A stretch of DNA of 64,000 bases from Neostapfia colusana (GCA_030760725.1 JASWHV010000019.1:39373944-39437943), one strand, 5' to 3'; shown: positions 44,641-57,751, counted from the first letter of the stretch. The notes: generated by a model not told the origin, from the letters alone. Translations and numbers: made by a program.

Positions 44641-47139
44641 ATTCTTGGCGCCAGACGGCAGCAGATTGCAACAGTGAACCACACGGAAGCTGTCAAGATA
44701 GAGGACATTCCGGTGGTACGTGAGTATCCGGATGTATTTCCCGAAGATTTACCGGGCATGTCACCCGAACGAGACGTTGAGTTCAAGATTGAACTTATAC
44801 TGGGAACAACACCGATATCACGAAGGCCGTACAAGATGGAATCCAATGAACTGGCAGAATTGAAGACACAGCTGAATGACCTAATGAGCAAGGGCTTTAT
44901 ACGACCGAGTTCGTCACCTTGGGGTTGTTCAGCGTTGTTTGTCAAAAAGAAGGATGAAACACTACGGCTTTGTGTTGATTATCATCCTTTAAACGCCATT
45001 ACCATCAAGAACAAGTAACCACTACCTCGCATTGATATGCTCTTCGATCAATTAGTGGGTGCGAAGGTATTTTCGAAGATGGATCTTCGGTCCGGATATC
45101 ATCAGATTAAAATCCGGGCAGAAGATATTCCGAAGACGGCATTCTCAACGAGATACGGGCTGTATGAGTATCTCGTTATGTCTTTTGGTTTGACCAACGC
45201 CCCGGCACACTTTATGTACCTGATGAATTCAGTGTTCATGCCGGAGTTGGATAAATTCGTCGTTGTCTTCATCGGCGATATCTTGGTGTACTCCAAGTCA
45301 GAGGAAGAACATGCTGAACATTTGCATATTGTGCTACAAAGATTGCGAGATCATCAGCTCTATGCAAAATTCATCAAGTGTGAATTCTGGATTAATCAAG
45401 TACCTTTTCTCGGACACATCATTTCAGCAGAGGGCATCGCTGTAGATCCGAGTAAGATTATCCAAGTACAGAAATGGGAGTCACCAAAGTCAGTGCATGA
45501 AATCCGTAGCTTCTTCGGTTTAGTGAGTTATTACCGGAGGTTCATTCCGGGTTTCTCCAAGATCGCTAAACCGATGACGGAATTATTAAAGAAGAACACC
45601 AGATTTATGTGGGGTGCTGCATGTGAACAAGCTTTCAAAACTTTAGTGAAGCATCTCACAACAGCCCCAGTTCTTGCTCAGCCAGATACGACAAAGCCAC
45701 TCGACGTCTATTGCGATGCATCTGGCATCGGTCTTGGCTGCGTGCTGATGCAAGAAAGACGAGTGGTCACTTATGGATCTCGTCAACTCAGAACTCACGA
45801 GCAGCATTATCCAACTCATGATCTTGAGTTAGCTGCCGTGGTCCTTGCTTTGAAGATGTGGATGCATTACTTGCTCGGAAATCTTGTACACCTCTACACC
45901 GACCACAAGAGCTTGAAGTACATCTTCACTCAGAAAGAATTGAACATGAGGCAATGAAGATGGCTAGAGCTCATTAAGGACTATGAACTGGAGATTCATT
46001 ATCATCCAGGAAAGGCGAATTTGGTCGCCGATGCGCTCAGTCGTAAGGCGCATATCCATCACCTAAGTATCACTGAATTGGATAATGACGAACCAGGCCT
46101 CCGTGTCATCCCGTATGGAGCTCCCTATAATCTTGATCTCATTCCTACTATCATAGAGGAGATCATGGAAGCACAATGAAAAGACAACGATATGTCTCAC
46201 ATACGGCGGAGGATAGACAACGGAGAAATGAAGTGCTTCCGGAAGGATGATGAAGGTATTTTGTGGTTCAACGACCGGATAGTAGTACCCCGGGATATGG
46301 GACTATGGAAGAAAATTTTGGACGAAGCTCATTTGTCCAAGTTTTCCATTCATCCGGGCAGTAATAAAATGTACCAAGATCTCCGGAAGAAGTTTTGGTG
46401 GACACGTATGAAACGTAAAGTTGCAAAGTACGTTTCGGAATGTGATACGTGTCGAAGAGTCAAGGCCGACCATATGAAGAAGTCAGGCCTGTTGCAGCCA
46501 TTGCAAGTACCGGCATGGAAGTGGGAAGACTTGAGTATGGACTTCATTGTCGGGTTGCCGATGACCTCCCACAACCATGATTCAATTTGGGTAATCATGG
46601 ACCGGTTAACCAAATCAGCACATTTCATCCCTGTGCATACAAGATATAACGCAAGGCAGTATGCAGAGCTGTACATAGCACGGATCTTGTGCTTACATGG
46701 AGTTCCCCGCACCATTGTGTCAGATAGAGGGTCGCTGTTCGTAGCCCGTTTCTGGGAACAGCTACACGCCTCCTTGGGGACGAAGTTGATTAGAAGCTCT
46801 GCGTATCACCCTCAAACCGATGGGCAAACGGATAGGGTGAATCAAATACTGGAAGATATGCTAAGAGCATGTGCCACCCACCATGGTAAGAGCTGGGATG
46901 ATCACTTACCATTGGCGGAGTTCTCGTACAACAATGGATATCAGACGAGCATCAAAATGGCACCATATGAAGCTTTATACGGCTGGAAGTTCCGTACACC
47001 ATTGAATTGGTGCAAATCCGGTGAACGAGTAACGTTCGGGGTTGATCTTGTCAATGAAGCTGAAGAGAGAGTTCGGATAATACAAGAGAACCTCAAAGCT
47101 GCCCAATCTCATCAAAAGAGCTACGCAGACCAGAGGCGC
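44640..47139 (+). pseudogene. pol: RT - RNase H - integrase of element C, cut by B
   Basis: One frame continues from about 44640 to the B insertion, with nonsense codons at 45016 (TAA), 45955 (TGA) and 46177 (TGA). The RT active site reads FIGD: the first Asp is replaced by Gly at 45274. RNase H is recognisable up to and across 45955. The integrase has the zinc region and the first two Asp residues (second at 46723), but the catalytic Glu is replaced by Asp at 46831. The element was therefore catalytically dead at two enzymes as well as by stops, although some changes could have come after insertion. Confidence 0.9.
47135..47139 (+). other. Target-site duplication of element B, left copy
   Basis: GGCGC before B; GGCGT after B at 61825-61829. 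One substitution in five, consistent with an ageing target duplication. Confidence 0.85.
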
Positions 47140-49994
47140 TGTAAAAGCCCAAGAAAAGGGACTTGAAAAAACTTTTCCTAACCTCACAACACTACACTTT
47201 TGTTGTGATATCTTGTGAAGAATTGTGAAGAGCAAATAACCTCCATCAAGAGGGTATTAGTTCAAACTTTCTACACATATGATCACACATGAGAGGGTGA
47301 TTCAAAACTGTTGCATTCAAATTCATGATTGCAGCAGCTAACACAAGGATCAAAGTGCAGATTTGGATTCCTTAGGTCCAAATTAGGGGGGAGGCAAAGT
47401 TTCAATAATTTTGGAAAAGGTTTGCTACCCATTTTTCCAAAAAGGATCCAAATGTGCAAAGAATTCAAATATACATTTGAATTTGAGGGAAATTTGCCCA
47501 ACCATACAAATATAGCTCAGCTGGAAACTCCAAACATTGGAATTCATCACTTGCCAAATTTTTGGAGATCTTTTGAGAGGAGGGGGAGCACAGACTAGTG
47601 GGACCACCTTGTCATTGGGGGAAAATAAACAATTGCAAAAGTCCTCAGTTAAGCACACGGTCGTGGATTGATTTCCTCCCACGCGAAGTAAACCGAGCCG
47701 CCGACGCCGCTGCGGGTGACACCGAGGAGCAGCTGGCAGAAACCTCCTATGAAAATTCCGTGCGCTGGAGAGCTGCCTGGCGTCTTTGCCACGCTGCCGC
47801 GCCTCTGTTATCCCACGGGACTGAAGAACGTCGCCTGTTCTTTCCCTTCGCGCAAGAAACCGCCGAGCTCGCCGCCACCTCTGGAAAATCATCAGGAGCC
47901 AGCTCAAACAGTGCCACAGCGCCCTCCGTCCTGCACAACAGAGCTACGCCCTCGTTCCTCACCTTCCCAGCGCGAGAGCTAGCAAGCTCCGGCAGTGTCC
48001 GAGCCCTGAATTCCGTTGTCCGCGGCAAGCCAAGACTCACCGGCGACCGCGCGCACGTGGACAGCCTACACCAGGCCCTTTTACGCCCAAGCAGGGACAT
48101 CGCCGGACGCGCCGGTGAGCACTGCTGCTTCCACCCAAACCACAGGACCAACCGTGAAACACCGAGCAAGAATTTGGAGAAACTTCGCCGGCGACCACAG
48201 GACGACGTTCCGGTATGAGACCTCCTAATTCCCACTCCCTTCTCGTCATCAGTTCACTAAACTGTGCTCACTGGAGCTAGACTCGACGGCGCCAAAGTTT
48301 GCTTTGCAACCCTAGCGTAGTTTTGGCTGTAGCCGGCGTATTTTCCGGTTTTTCAACCGCGGTGATGGCGGGAAGGGTCGGGCTCACGGTGACGGCTAGG
48401 TTAGAGCTCTTCCCGAACCCTGGCATGGCCTTGTCGACCTTCTCTGAGGTCCCCCGGTGCTGTAGAACCCTTCCACCGAGGTTTGGGCAGGCTGAGTTGG
48501 CCGGGTGCCATAACCGAAGGGAGTCCGAGCCGCTGCACCGTCGCTGGCTAGGTTAGGGCCACCGCCGAACAGAGCAGTCGGTGCCATCGTGTTCAGCGCA
48601 CGAAAGTAGGCCCAGACGGCGAGTTTCCGACCGAGAGGCGGTCAGGAAGCCAAGTCCGGCGAGCTTCAGAGGTGTGCCGGCGAGGGGGCGGCGCGGGAAA
48701 AAGGGCGGGCGCGAGGAAGAAGACGAGCCGGCCGGGCCCGCTCGTCAGTCCCTCGATGCACAGCGTGGGGACTTTCTGTTGCATCGGATCAGCTGTGACC
48801 ACACGGAGAACAGTCCTGTAGCCCTGTGTGGCGCAGCCGAGGTTGTGACACGTGGGGGCCGGGCCCGCTGTCAGGAATTTGAACTTTTCCCCGGTTAATT
48901 CAAATTCCAGAATTCCCCCAAACTTTAGAACCCCATAACTTTTGCTAGGAAGCATCAAATTTGGTGATTCAAATTGGGTTGGATTCATCTTTCCTAGCTT
49001 TGTCCAGATATGCAACCCAATTTGTATGAAACCCGTTATTTAATTCTGGAAAATTCTTTAAAGCTTTTCAGCAAAAGAATTTTAGAGGGAGTTTGGTTCA
49101 TCCAAAAATCCTCCAATTTTTCCAGAATATCCTTTAGGATGTCAGTGAGCCCCTGTAAAAGTTACAGACCATTTGGAGTTGATTTGACCAGGGCAATACA
49201 GATTTGAAGGTGCTGTGTTCATTTGAATACAGAAGCATTTTCAGAGAATTTCCAAAACTTGGAAAATTTAATTCTGGGCAAATCTTAGCTCCAAAATGCT
49301 AAGAAAATTCATGCAAACTCTATGAGCTATAATTGAAATTGTAGTTCACTAAGTTGGGCATGAACTGGGGTGTTACCTCAGAATTAATTCTTCTTTGCTT
49401 ATTTGCTAAAAGAATTATTCTGAACAAACCAATCTTGTGACAAGAAACTCACACAAAAATTCTCAGCTCCATTGGAGCTCTGGATCACCCCTGCTCTGTT
49501 TGACCACTTGAGGTGATCAATGGGGAAGAGGGGGAAAAACACTTAGCACTTAATCATGTGCTTAGGTCCAAACCTAAACCACTAAACCCCAGTTCCATTT
49601 TAAATTCTTGAACAGAGTTCCAGTTGTTAGAAACTGGTTATTAGAACTAATAGCAGAAGCATTACCATAAAGTCATGTGCATATTCATTAACATGTAGTA
49701 TTTTATTAATGTGTAGTCGCTGAAGGCGAGGAGGCTCCAGAAGTACTTGACTTCCTCCTTCCGGAAGAAGAGCTAACTACTGACCAGCAGCAACAAGGCA
49801 AGCCCCGGTTTGCATTAAACTATTTTTCAAGTTTTGCTTTATGAACACTTAGTATGAAGTATGGATGTGCATTAGGTGTAGGATGAATGGAACCCCACTT
49901 GCATAACCGGAATTTTTCCATAAGAGTGAGGGTAGTGTCTAAGGCCTCCAGTAGACAAGCTATGCTTAGTGTTTCCTAGGACTTCGGTACAAGT

Positions 49995-50015
49995 CGAGTA
50001 GTTGGAATCTACTCG
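49995..50015 (+). other. CGAGTAG/CTACTCG hairpin, 5' LTR B
   Basis: Seven-base arms with a 7-nt loop; the 3' LTR copy is at 60641-60661. Confidence 0.55.
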
Positions 50016-50086
50016 CGAGTTAGGATTGGGACACACGGGATTGGTTCGAGTTATGTGAGATCTCCTTAGTAATGAAAATGAGACTT

Positions 50087-50137
50087 GGCAGGGGTTAGGG
50101 CGCAGCAAGAGGGAGTCTTGTGTGCGCAGCCCTGTCC
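50087..50137 (+). other. Two-tier stem-loop, 5' LTR B
   Basis: Outer arms GGCAGGG and CCCTGTCC (one bulged base), inner arms GCGCA (50100-50104) and TGCGC (50123-50127), and a further CAAGA/TCTTG pairing inside. The 3' LTR copy is at 60733-60783. Confidence 0.66.
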
Positions 50138-51019
50138 GTGTCGATTGAGGACAGATCCGTGTGCGGCCCACGCTGATCAAGTTTGAACGTACCGAAGGCA
50201 TATCGGATATATGGGCCCCGATAAACCGATGTAGCCTAAACCTCCGGGCGTCGAGGCATAGTACACCGATTTATACGTGTAGGTTGAGGTCAGCAAGGTG
50301 GAAATCTGTCAACAGGCATAGAGAGATGCTCTGTGTGGGGAACCTCCTACTCGTTTCGGTGCGACCGGTTCGACGTTTGGGCTGTTGGGTGAAAGGTTGT
50401 CCCGTACGACATCGAGTGAGCGTGCTGTGCAGCTCCACGGGTGGGCGTACGTGACATGCTCTTTTGGTTTCCCTGCAGGTGTATATCGAGTCGATTCGCC
50501 GTCCCTCACGGTGAAGAGTACCACTTGGTCACTGAGTCGTGACGTAGAATAATGTATGAAATATGTTGATTCAATATTGCTGATATGATATAATATTATA
50601 TTGCTACATGGTTGCCACTAAATATTGCTTACTAAATTTCAGCTTCCTGAACTGTTAACTTGTTGCTAAAAGCTGAACTAAGGATGAACTTGTAGGCGTG
50701 TCCATTTGATGCGACATGACTATCCTATGTCATTGTACCCCTCATGTAGAGTTTCATGTTTAGGTGAGTCGGTTAAGCCTTGCTGAGCCTTCGTGCTCAC
50801 GGTTGCTGCTTAAGTGTTTTTCAGGTGAGGAGCCACCCACGGACTCGGAGTATGAGTCCACCGGCGAGGGTTACCCTCCGTCGGGGACTACGGCTGAGTG
50901 GGAGCCGTACACGCCACGCTGAGCTGTGACGTGCAGCAAGTGTGGGTTGCTCTAGGGCTGGACATACGACTTTTGCTAGATAGGCGGCGTGAGTTGTACA
51001 AAAGAAACTTCCGCTGTGT

Positions 51020-51025
51020 AATAAA
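51020..51025 (+). promoter_or_regulatory. Putative polyadenylation signal AATAAA, 5' LTR B
   Basis: AATAAA about 155 bp before the LTR end; the 3' LTR copy at 61666-61671 would serve the element's transcript. Confidence 0.5.
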
Positions 51026-51116
51026 GACCCTAGTTTGTAACTGAGAAGTGTACTACTCTGTACATTCAGTTTGTTTTCCCATGTAATATAATGTGTTCTT
51101 ATGACGTGTGCTGTCG

Positions 51117-51137
51117 GGTGTCGCATCGCGCGACACC
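51117..51137 (+). other. 7-bp stem, 7-nt loop hairpin, 5' LTR B
   Basis: Arms GGTGTCG and CGACACC. The 3' LTR copy at 61763-61783 has GGTGTTG, which still pairs by a wobble. Confidence 0.68.
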
Positions 51138-51181
51138 ACCCTCTGCGATCCTGGATGAGCGGATTCCGGTCCGCCACAGCC

Positions 51182-51193
51182 TGGTATCAGAGC
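51182..51193 (+). promoter_or_regulatory. Primer binding site of element B
   Basis: TGGTATCAGAGC, three bases after the LTR, matching initiator tRNA-Met. Confidence 0.93.
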
Positions 51194-53156
51194 TGCATTG
51201 GGGATAGCACAGTACTTAAGGACTGTACGATGGGAAAACGTAGGTTTACGGTGAGGATACGGTAGTTTGCCCAAGTAAGGACTATATTAGCATAGTTACT
51301 TAAAGTGGCAAAGACTAACTTATGTGTTTTAATTCTGAATTTCAATTATGTAATGATGCACCTACGCTCTGGTAAGCATGGTAAGGAACGCCACCGAAAG
51401 CGGTTCAATTTCGGTTAGCTCCCCTGACGAGGAACGTGGTTCAGGGATAAGTCTCACAGCTTGGTGTGAGACGTCAATATGAAGCTCCTGGACTCTTCAT
51501 GTTCCTGAGTTCATATGAAACACTGATCCCTAGCGTGCATTAGGCAAGTAAGTGGAGACCCCATCGCGTGGTCAGTAATGCGAGAGTGTGTTCGTCTGGG
51601 AGTAGCCCAGGGGGACATACGTAGCGCTTGCCATCGGCGTGCCCTGCAGGGCAGTAGGTGGTATCTGTTGGGTTGATAACATTCCCAACCGTGACGACCC
51701 GTTCATGACATACTCGGGTTCCCGGTCGTGTGGTGTTGAAACACGATCACGTACCTTGAGACGTGACCTAACTCAAGGACGGCAGTATGACAATGATACG
51801 GGCGTTTGTATTTAGTTTTAAATATGGTCCTGCCTGAAATGAACAACCATTGTGTGCACCATTATTGTGTGATCTTCTGCAGGTACTAACCACGTATGTA
51901 TCCGTGTAGTAAACGTGTGCGAGAGACTGTTTAGGGCCAGACTTGAGACGTATATGCCGGTATAATCCGGTTAGGATTTTGCTTTTGTGAGGAACGTAGT
52001 ACTGAGATATTGTAGGCATATGCATGAAAATAATGATACCAAGGAATTAAAATCATTAGGTTCAAAATTTAGGACCCTGGTTGGGTAGACAAATTGGATA
52101 GTGATGAGTGTAGTTCCAAAAGACTGAAAAACAGAGTGCTCTGTTTTGGGCAGCAAGTTGCTGATCTTCAACAGGGCCTAACTCACAGGTCTTTTAGCCC
52201 AGGGAGGTTTGGTATATAGTTCTGGAAAGGTATTTGAGTATCCTACGACTTTGTTGTAGACTTCCAGGACTAAAACGCACCTTAAGATGGCTTAAAACCC
52301 AGAGGGATGTAAACTGTCCAGAACCAGGACAGGGTTAAACCCTCTCTGAACTGTTCTGTTTTTCAAACCTAACTCCCAGTAGGAAAATCTAAAATCTTCA
52401 TATGATACATCCTTAAAAAGGGTCGAAGATGTGTTACATCTTTGCAATTCAAAGTTTCTGAAACTTCAGCACGGAATTCAGTGGAAACCAGAGTTGAAAA
52501 CAGCAACTTTCCAAGGGAGGTGCTGTTAAAATTCTTCCAGAAATTCTGTTGACTTTGAATGACCCTAACTTTTTAACCAGAGCTGATCTGAGGGCAAGTA
52601 AGTACTCGTTGGAACGATACTGAAGTTAACTTTAACTTTGGTATTCAACTTGAGTCATGAAAATGCCCAGAACCAGGTCAAAATCTTGTATATGTAGAAA
52701 CTGGTCATCCTGGCAGAGGCATGACAGTTGAACTCATGGGAGAGATTGTTGTACCCTAGAGGGGGTTTGAGTACTCCCAATGGGGTAGAACGTACTCATG
52801 AGAGGTTATATTCAACTAGTAAAAGATTTGAGTATAGGTCTCACTCAAGTTTCTTTTACTAGAGACCATGTTTGTGTCGTATTGAAGATAAAGGGGTAGT
52901 ATATATGATGACAACGCGATAGTAACGTCTCGTAGTGACCAAACCTAATTATGGTGAGCTTCCAAAGAGGAGGTTCATCAAGTTGGATGTAACTACCTTG
53001 TATTTGGTCTGGTAATGGTGTAGCTTATGCCAAGTTATTACATTATCTACATACGAGATGTATCGCATGTGTTATTGTCATTATGTTTCACGCCTATATT
53101 TATTGAACTGCATGCAAAATGTTGCAGGACTTATGATTATTGTCATATGGATGCAG
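51194..53156 (+). other. Leader of element B (noncoding, possible intron)
   Basis: A 2.0 kb stretch with no supported ORF. It carries CTGCAG/GTACTAAC at 51877-51890, a strong-looking splice donor conserved in F and partly in A. It ends in GCAG directly before the gag ATG. Removal of 51883-53156 would bring gag close to the 5' end (inference). Confidence 0.55.
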
Positions 53157-53940
53157 ATGGTTCGTATTAGGACCACGCACGAGGTTGGTGGCTCTAGCCA
53201 ACAGGGAGGTGATGACTCCCAGCCACCGGCCTACGACAGCACCCCGCAGCAGCAGCCACCACCGCCGCCTCCGCTTACTCTAGCGGATGTTATAGCGGCA
53301 CTGGTGGGTGGTCGTGAGGAGCAGACCAACCTGCTCCGCACGATCGTGTAGAATACGCCCCAGGCAGGGGGGGCGTCAAGACAGAGGGCCTCGTGAGCCC
53401 CGTGAAGTGTCGTACTTGGATTTCATGAGTACGCACCCTCCAGTGTTCACCGAAGCTGAAGAACCACTGGAGGCCGACAACTGGGTGCGGACCATCGAGT
53501 CCAAGTTTGGGCTGCTCCAATGCATGGAGTGGCAAAAGACTTTGTTCACAGCGCAGCAACTCCACGGTGCCGCTGGTGCGTGGCGGGCGAACTATGTCGC
53601 CTCACGTCAGGCTGGCCATGTCGTGGAATGGGAGGAATTCCGGGAGGCGTTCCGCGCCTATCATATCCCTCCCGGGATCATGAAGAGAAAGTTCCAAGAA
53701 TTTTTGGAACTGATGAACGGCGGGAGGAGTGCCCATGACTACTCTCGTGCCTTCAACCATCTGACGCAATACGCGCCAGACTATATCTCCACTGAGGAGA
53801 AGAAGCGGGAACACTTCTATCGGGGGTTACACCCCGAAATGAAGACACACCTCGTTCAGTGGAATCGCAGCACTTTTAATGACCTGGTCAATGCCGCGAT
53901 CATGCAAGAGGACGCTCAGCGGGAGTTGGCAGCTGAGTAG
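53157..53940 (+). pseudogene. gag: gag N-terminus and core of element B (broken)
   Basis: Starts MVRIRTTHEVGG at 53157. A TAG at 53349 and a shift around a run of seven G (53367-53373) interrupt the N-terminal part. The gag core (about 53405-53890, with YHIPPG and a conserved W-rich region) continues in the next frame to a TAG at 53938. Confidence 0.88.
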
Positions 53941-56622
53941 AGGAAGCGCAGTGCTCCACCTAGCAGTGGGGGTGGCGCTCCCCAGAAGTACAGCATGGTG
54001 TATCGGACACCATCCGGGCAGCAGTGGCACCCACCGGCGCGACCTCAACGGTTCGGGGGACGTCCTTTTCAGTCACCTCCGTTCCGTCCGCCGATGCCAC
54101 CACCAAGACAGAAGCAGCAGCAGACGGCACCCCGGGCATTTCCACCGCCACAACGCGCCCCGGGTTTCCGTCCACCGATCAGCGGGGGACCGCCCCGTTT
54201 CATCTGCTTCACGTGTGGCCAGGCGGGCCACTTCGCGAAGGACTGTCCCCAGGGGCAGCAGAGCAGCGGGCAAGCCCAGTTCCAGGGCGGTGCTCGAGGC
54301 CGACCTCCGGTGAAGAAGGTTGGTCAGCGGACTGGGGGCGTCCGCAACCTCGACAATGAGGACGCCCCAGAGGGAGACAACATGCTGGCAGGTACGTTTA
54401 CTCTCAACAATCAAGCCATCATCATACTGTTTGATTCTGATGCAACCCACAGCTTTATAAGTGCATCCTATGTGGCTAAGCACCAAATGCAAGTCTTCCC
54501 AACCGACTGCACTTATATGATCTGCTCACCGGGAGGGAAGATCTCAGCAAATATGATGATTCCAAAAGCACCTCTGTTCTTAGGTGGGAAACTATACCCC
54601 ACCACCTTGATAATCCTTATGGGGCAAAATATTGATGCAATCTTAGGGATGTCATGGCTACAATACCATGGCGCTGTCCTGGAGACTCAGACACGGATGG
54701 TTCATTTAAACTCTCCATTTCACCGTCCACATTCCATGGTGTTAGACACGCCAGTCCGGGAAATTTCAGCAATTAATAATGCTGAAGCTCTCAAGTTAGA
54801 GGACATCCCCGTAGTCCGGGAGTACCTCGACGTGTTCCCGGATGACCTTCCGGGCATGCCACCTGAGCAGGACGTTGAGTTCAAGATTGAACTTGCACCA
54901 GGGACTATGCCCATATCACGGAGGCCATATAAAATGGCTCCCAATGAGCTGGCTGAACTGAAAGAGCAGCTCAATGATCTGTTGAGCAAGGGTTTCATTA
55001 GGCCGAGTTCCTCGCCTTGGGGATGCTCGGCACTGTTTGTAAAGAAGAAGGATGAAACCCTGAGGCTGTGTGTAGATTACCGGCCGCTCAACACCGTCAC
55101 CATCAAGAATAAGTACCCACTGCCCCGCATCGACATATTGTTTGATCAACTTGTGGGTGCAAGTGTGTTCTCCAAGATGGACCTTCGCTCTGGATATCAT
55201 CAGATCAAGATCCGGGCAGAGGATATCCCGAAGACGGCCTTCTCGACGAGATATGGGTTATATGAATATCTCGTCATGTCCTTTGGTCTCACAAACGCTC
55301 CAGCCCATTTCATGTATCTCATGAACTCAGTGTTCATGCCGGAGCTGGACAAGTTCGTGGTAGTGTTCATCGATGATATCTTGGTTTACTCCAAGACAGA
55401 AGCTGAACATGCCGAACACTTGAGAATCGTTCTTCCACGATTGCGAGACCACAAGCTCTATGCCAAGTTCAGCAAATGCGAGTTCTGGATCAGCCAAGTG
55501 CCATTCTTAGGACATATCATCTCAGCTGAAGACATCGCGGTTGACCCAAGCAAGATAGAGCAAGTGCTGAAATGGAAAGCTCCCACATCAGTTCATGAAG
55601 TCAGAAGCTTCCTCGGGTTAGCGGGATGCTATCGGAGATTCATTCCAAGCTTCTCCAAGCTCGCTAAACCGATGACAGAATTGCTGAAGAAGGGAACGAA
55701 ATATGTTTGGAACACGGCGTGTGAAGGAGCGTTCCAAGCATTGGTGAAGCATCTTACCACAGCCCCGGTGTTAGCTCAGCCGGATACAACAAAGCCCTTC
55801 GACGTGTATTGTGACGCGTCCGGTATTGGACTTGGCTGCGTGTTGATGCAGGAAGGACGTGTGGTCGCCTATGGCTCACGCCAACTTCGGAACCATGAGC
55901 AGCACTATCTGACTCATGATCTTGAGCTTGCTGCAGTGGCGTTGGCGCTAAAAATGTGGAGGCACTATCTCCTGGGGAATCTAGTGCATCTCTACACCGA
56001 TCACAAGAGCTTGAAATATATTTTCACCCAGAAGGAGCTGAACATGAGGCAAAGGAGGTGGTTAGAGCTGATCAAAGATTATGAAATTGAGATTCATTAC
56101 CACCCCAGCAAGGGGAATGTGGTTGCCGACGCGCTGAGTCGGAAATCACATGTCCATCACCTCACCATTACACCGGTGGAGGAGGAAGAGCCGAGTTTAT
56201 ACTTGGATCCTTATGGATCGCTGTACAACCTTGCCCTCATCCCTACTATTAGGGAGGACATAATTGCAGCTCAGAAATATGATAAAGGCATGGCACATCT
56301 CCGGAGACGGATAGACAATGGAGAGATCAAATGTTTCCGGAAAGATGATGAGGGGACGCTGTGGTTCAATGACCGCATAGTCGTACCCCGGGATATGGAG
56401 CTGAGGAAGAAAATCCTCGATGAAGCTCACTTGTCTAAGTACTCCATTCATCCGGGAAGCAACAAAATGTACCAAGATTTGAAGAAGAAATTTTGGTGGA
56501 CACGGATGAAGCGGGAGGTAGCGAAGTACGTATCCGAGTGCGATACGCGTAGACGAGTGAAGGCTGATCACATGAGGAAATCAGGGCTGCTGCAACCCCT
56601 GAAAATTCCAGCATGGAAATAG
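53941..56622 (+). pseudogene. gag-pol: gag knuckle, protease, RT, RNase H and integrase zinc region of element B
   Basis: The same frame continues after the TAG at 53938 for nearly 900 codons. The knuckle CFTCGQAGHFAKDC lies at about 54207. The protease motif reads DSDAT, with Asp for Gly at 54439. The RT is complete with FIDD (about 55370), followed by RNase H with YCDAS and TDHKSL. The integrase zinc region reads CDTR: the second Cys is Arg at 56548. A TAG at 56620 replaces a conserved Trp. This is the most complete RT-RNase H in the window and served to size the deletion in A. Confidence 0.92.
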
Positions 56623-57686
56623 GAGGACGTGAGCATGGATTATATTATGGGATTACCCTTAACATCCAACAAACATGATTCCATTTGGGTGATCGTTGAC
56701 CGACTGACCAAGTCAGCTCACTTCATCCCCGTACATACACATTTCCATGCCAACAGATATGCGGAGCTATATATTGCCAGGATTCTATGCCTGCATGGTG
56801 TACCCAAGACCATAGTCTCCGACCGAGGTGCATTGTTTGTGTCTCGCTTTTGGGAGCAGCTACATGCTGCATTGGGAACTAAACTGATTAGAAGCTCCGC
56901 CTAACACCCTCAGACAGATGGTCAGACAGAGAGGGTGAATCAAGTCCTGGAAGACATGTTGAGAGCATGTGCCATCCACCATGGTAGGAACTGGGATGAT
57001 CACCTACCATTGGCGGAATTCTCGTACAACAATGGTTATCAGGCAAGTATCAAGATGGCACCCTACGAACTCTCTACGGTCGCAAATGCCGCACCCCATT
57101 AAATTGGTGCGAGTCCGGTGAAAGGGTCACATTCGTGGTTGATGTGGTGAACGACGCCGAAGAGAGCGTTCGTGCGATTCAAGCTAACTTGAAGGCCGCT
57201 CAATCCCGGCAGAAGAGCTACGCTGATAAGAGGCGTAGGCCGTTGCACTTTGACGTCGGTGAACACGTGTACCTTCGCGTGTCTCCGATGAAGGGCGTGC
57301 ACCGATTCGGTGTGAAGGGGAGGCTCGCTCCCCGCTTCATAGGACCCTATGCTATCACCGAGAAGTGTGGACCAGCGGCGTATAGATTGGAGCTACCGGC
57401 ATCCCTTGCTGGTGTCCATGATGTTTTCCATGTTTTGCAACTGCGAAAATGTTTAAAGCATACAGCTGCTGTTCCTACTGAAGACATCGGCGAGCCAAAA
57501 CCGGATTTGACATATGAGGAGTATCCGGTGGACATTCTTGATGAGAAAGCCCAAACCACGCGTAGCAGAACGTTGTGGTTCTACAAAATACTCTGGAGCA
57601 ACCACACCGCTGAAGAAGCGACGTGGGAGAGCGAGGAATTCCTTCGCTCAAATTACCCGGAGTTCATGGCTTCTCAACGCGGGTAA
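56623..57686 (+). pseudogene. pol: Integrase core and chromodomain of element B (broken)
   Basis: The core begins MSMDYIMGLP (first Asp), has VSDRG (second Asp), a TAA at 56902, then TERVN (Glu), so the catalytic residues remain. A one-base loss near 57070 moves the reading to another frame, which holds the GPF module and chromodomain (EATWESEEF) to the stop at 57684-57686. Confidence 0.9.
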
Positions 57687-57717
57687 GTCCCTACTACATT
57701 GCTATCTTTCTTTTTAT

Positions 57718-57734
57718 AATCTCGGGACGAGATT
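57718..57734 (+). other. Palindrome upstream of the polypurine tract, element B
   Basis: AATCTCG, three bases, CGAGATT, as in A and C. Confidence 0.6.
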
Positions 57735-57738
57735 TTTT

Positions 57739-57751
57739 AAGGGGCGAGGGA
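57739..57751 (+). promoter_or_regulatory. Polypurine tract of element B (one pyrimidine)
   Basis: AAGGGGCGAGGGA before the 3' LTR; a C interrupts the purine run, unlike A, C and E. Confidence 0.87.

Larger units (their letters stand above)
47140..51178 (+). repeat. 5' LTR of element B
   Basis: A 4039-bp LTR beginning TGTAAAAGCCC and ending CCGCCACA. AATAAA is at 51020-51025; hairpins at 49995-50015, 50087-50137 and 51117-51137. The long frame 47598-48218 is in the GC-rich block and is broken in the other LTR, so it is not called. Confidence 0.94.

Noticed and set aside
47598..48218. 206-codon open frame in the 5' LTR of B
   Set aside because: It lies in the GC-rich LTR block and is not kept intact in the 3' LTR copy; no domain is recognisable.
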